From: an uncultured bacterium
GTDB taxonomy: Bacteria > Pseudomonadota > Alphaproteobacteria > Rhodospirillales > Rhodospirillaceae
NCBI GenBank assembly: GCA_903888485.1
Contig: CAISTS010000042.1
Span: 1 to 64,000 of the forward strand
Direction of reading: 5' to 3'
DNA length: 64,000 nucleotides
The notes under the pieces were generated by a model that was not told the origin of the DNA, ran no database searches, and saw only the letters and a program-made list of their open reading frames with translations. Below are positions 63,801 to 64,000 of this stretch, piece after piece. A program made the position numbers and the translations under genes. Position 1 is the first letter of the stretch, and the number at the start of each line of letters is the position of its first letter.

Positions 63801-64000
63801 CAGCCCTTGGCCCGCATGAGGCGCGCCTGCTCGCGCTGCCATTCGCGCTTCTTGATGTCGTCGCGCCGGTCGATGGCGTTCTTGCCCTTGGCGAGCCCGA
63901 GCTGGACTTTCGCTCGCCCGCGATCGTTGAAGTAAAGGCTGAGCGGCACCACCGTCATGCCCTTTCTCTGTACCGCCGCCATCAAACGATCGATCTCCTT
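63800..64000 (-). CDS. smpB: SsrA-binding protein SmpB (N-terminus cut by window edge)
   Basis: Only the last 66 residues are inside the window, beginning [15 protein letters not shown]. The C-terminal [43 protein letters not shown] is characteristic. SmpB brings tmRNA to stalled ribosomes. The stop overlaps the oxidoreductase start (ATGA). Confidence 0.95.
   Translation of the reverse strand, partial: KEIDRLMAAVQRKGMTVVPLSLYFNDRGRAKVQLGLAKGKNAIDRRDDIKKREWQREQARLMRAKG

Overview
The window is a GC-rich chromosomal segment of an alphaproteobacterium. The main evidence is gene order and gene type: the dusB-ntrB-ntrC-ntrY-ntrX nitrogen-regulation block, a fused IspDF enzyme, bpt, a ubiquinol-cytochrome c chaperone beside DUF177/rpmF/plsX/fabH/ihfA, a single RelA/SpoT enzyme next to rpoZ, and the riboflavin/nrdR/glyA/rpiB block. 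I cannot name the genus from sequence alone. The organism looks Gram-negative (BamE, lipoproteins, autotransporter), respiring with a bc1 complex, and probably flagellated (MotB).

Layout. 1-5 kb: the 3' part of a secreted CHRD/autotransporter-like protein, mazG, a lipoprotein and a DUF3300 protein. 4.7-16 kb: a long leftward run with an inositol-phosphatase-like enzyme, hflX, hfq, a HAD phosphatase, a D-amino-acid aminotransferase, then ntrX, ntrY, ntrC, ntrB and dusB. 16.2-22.3 kb: rightward ispDF, then small genes (DUF1801-like, SemiSWEET, a lysine-rich H1-like protein), a Kef-type antiporter, a single receiver protein, cutA, hypotheticals, a decayed receiver gene and tRNA-Pro(GGG). 22.4-27 kb: leftward MerR regulator, ihfA, fabH, plsX, rpmF, DUF177 and the bc1 chaperone, with bamE divergent. 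27.6-32.8 kb: hppA, a FliL-like protein, thiL, nusB and ribH. 32.9-35.8 kb: an accessory patch (cupin, methyltransferase, receiver fragment, DUF1194, cytochrome c) that separates ribH from the other riboflavin genes. 35.9-41.4 kb: ribB(X), ribE, ribD, nrdR, glyA, rpiB and a DUF6898-type protein. 41.4-47.4 kb: rightward penicillin-acylase-like protein, motB, bpt, a broken histidine kinase and a tiny lipoprotein. 47.4-59.2 kb: leftward housekeeping run parC, recO, era, rnc, lepB, DUF3750, acpS, pdxJ, DUF2062, rsh, rpoZ and folK. 59.3-64 kb: a family-5 uracil-DNA glycosylase, a GNAT-like protein, a TPR-glycosyltransferase-like protein, a periplasmic glutathione peroxidase, a molybdopterin oxidoreductase and the 3' part of smpB.

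Most of the window is conserved core genome, with tight ATGA/TAATG overlaps indicating operons. I found no CRISPR array, prophage, insertion sequence or recognisable defence system. The most unusual content is decayed two-component signalling genes in three places (21.9-22.2, 34.1-34.2 and 45.8-47.1 kb), a RibB protein whose GTP cyclohydrolase half has lost its zinc cysteines, a riboflavin operon split by accessory genes, and two distinctive palindromic elements (35.8 and 47.3 kb).
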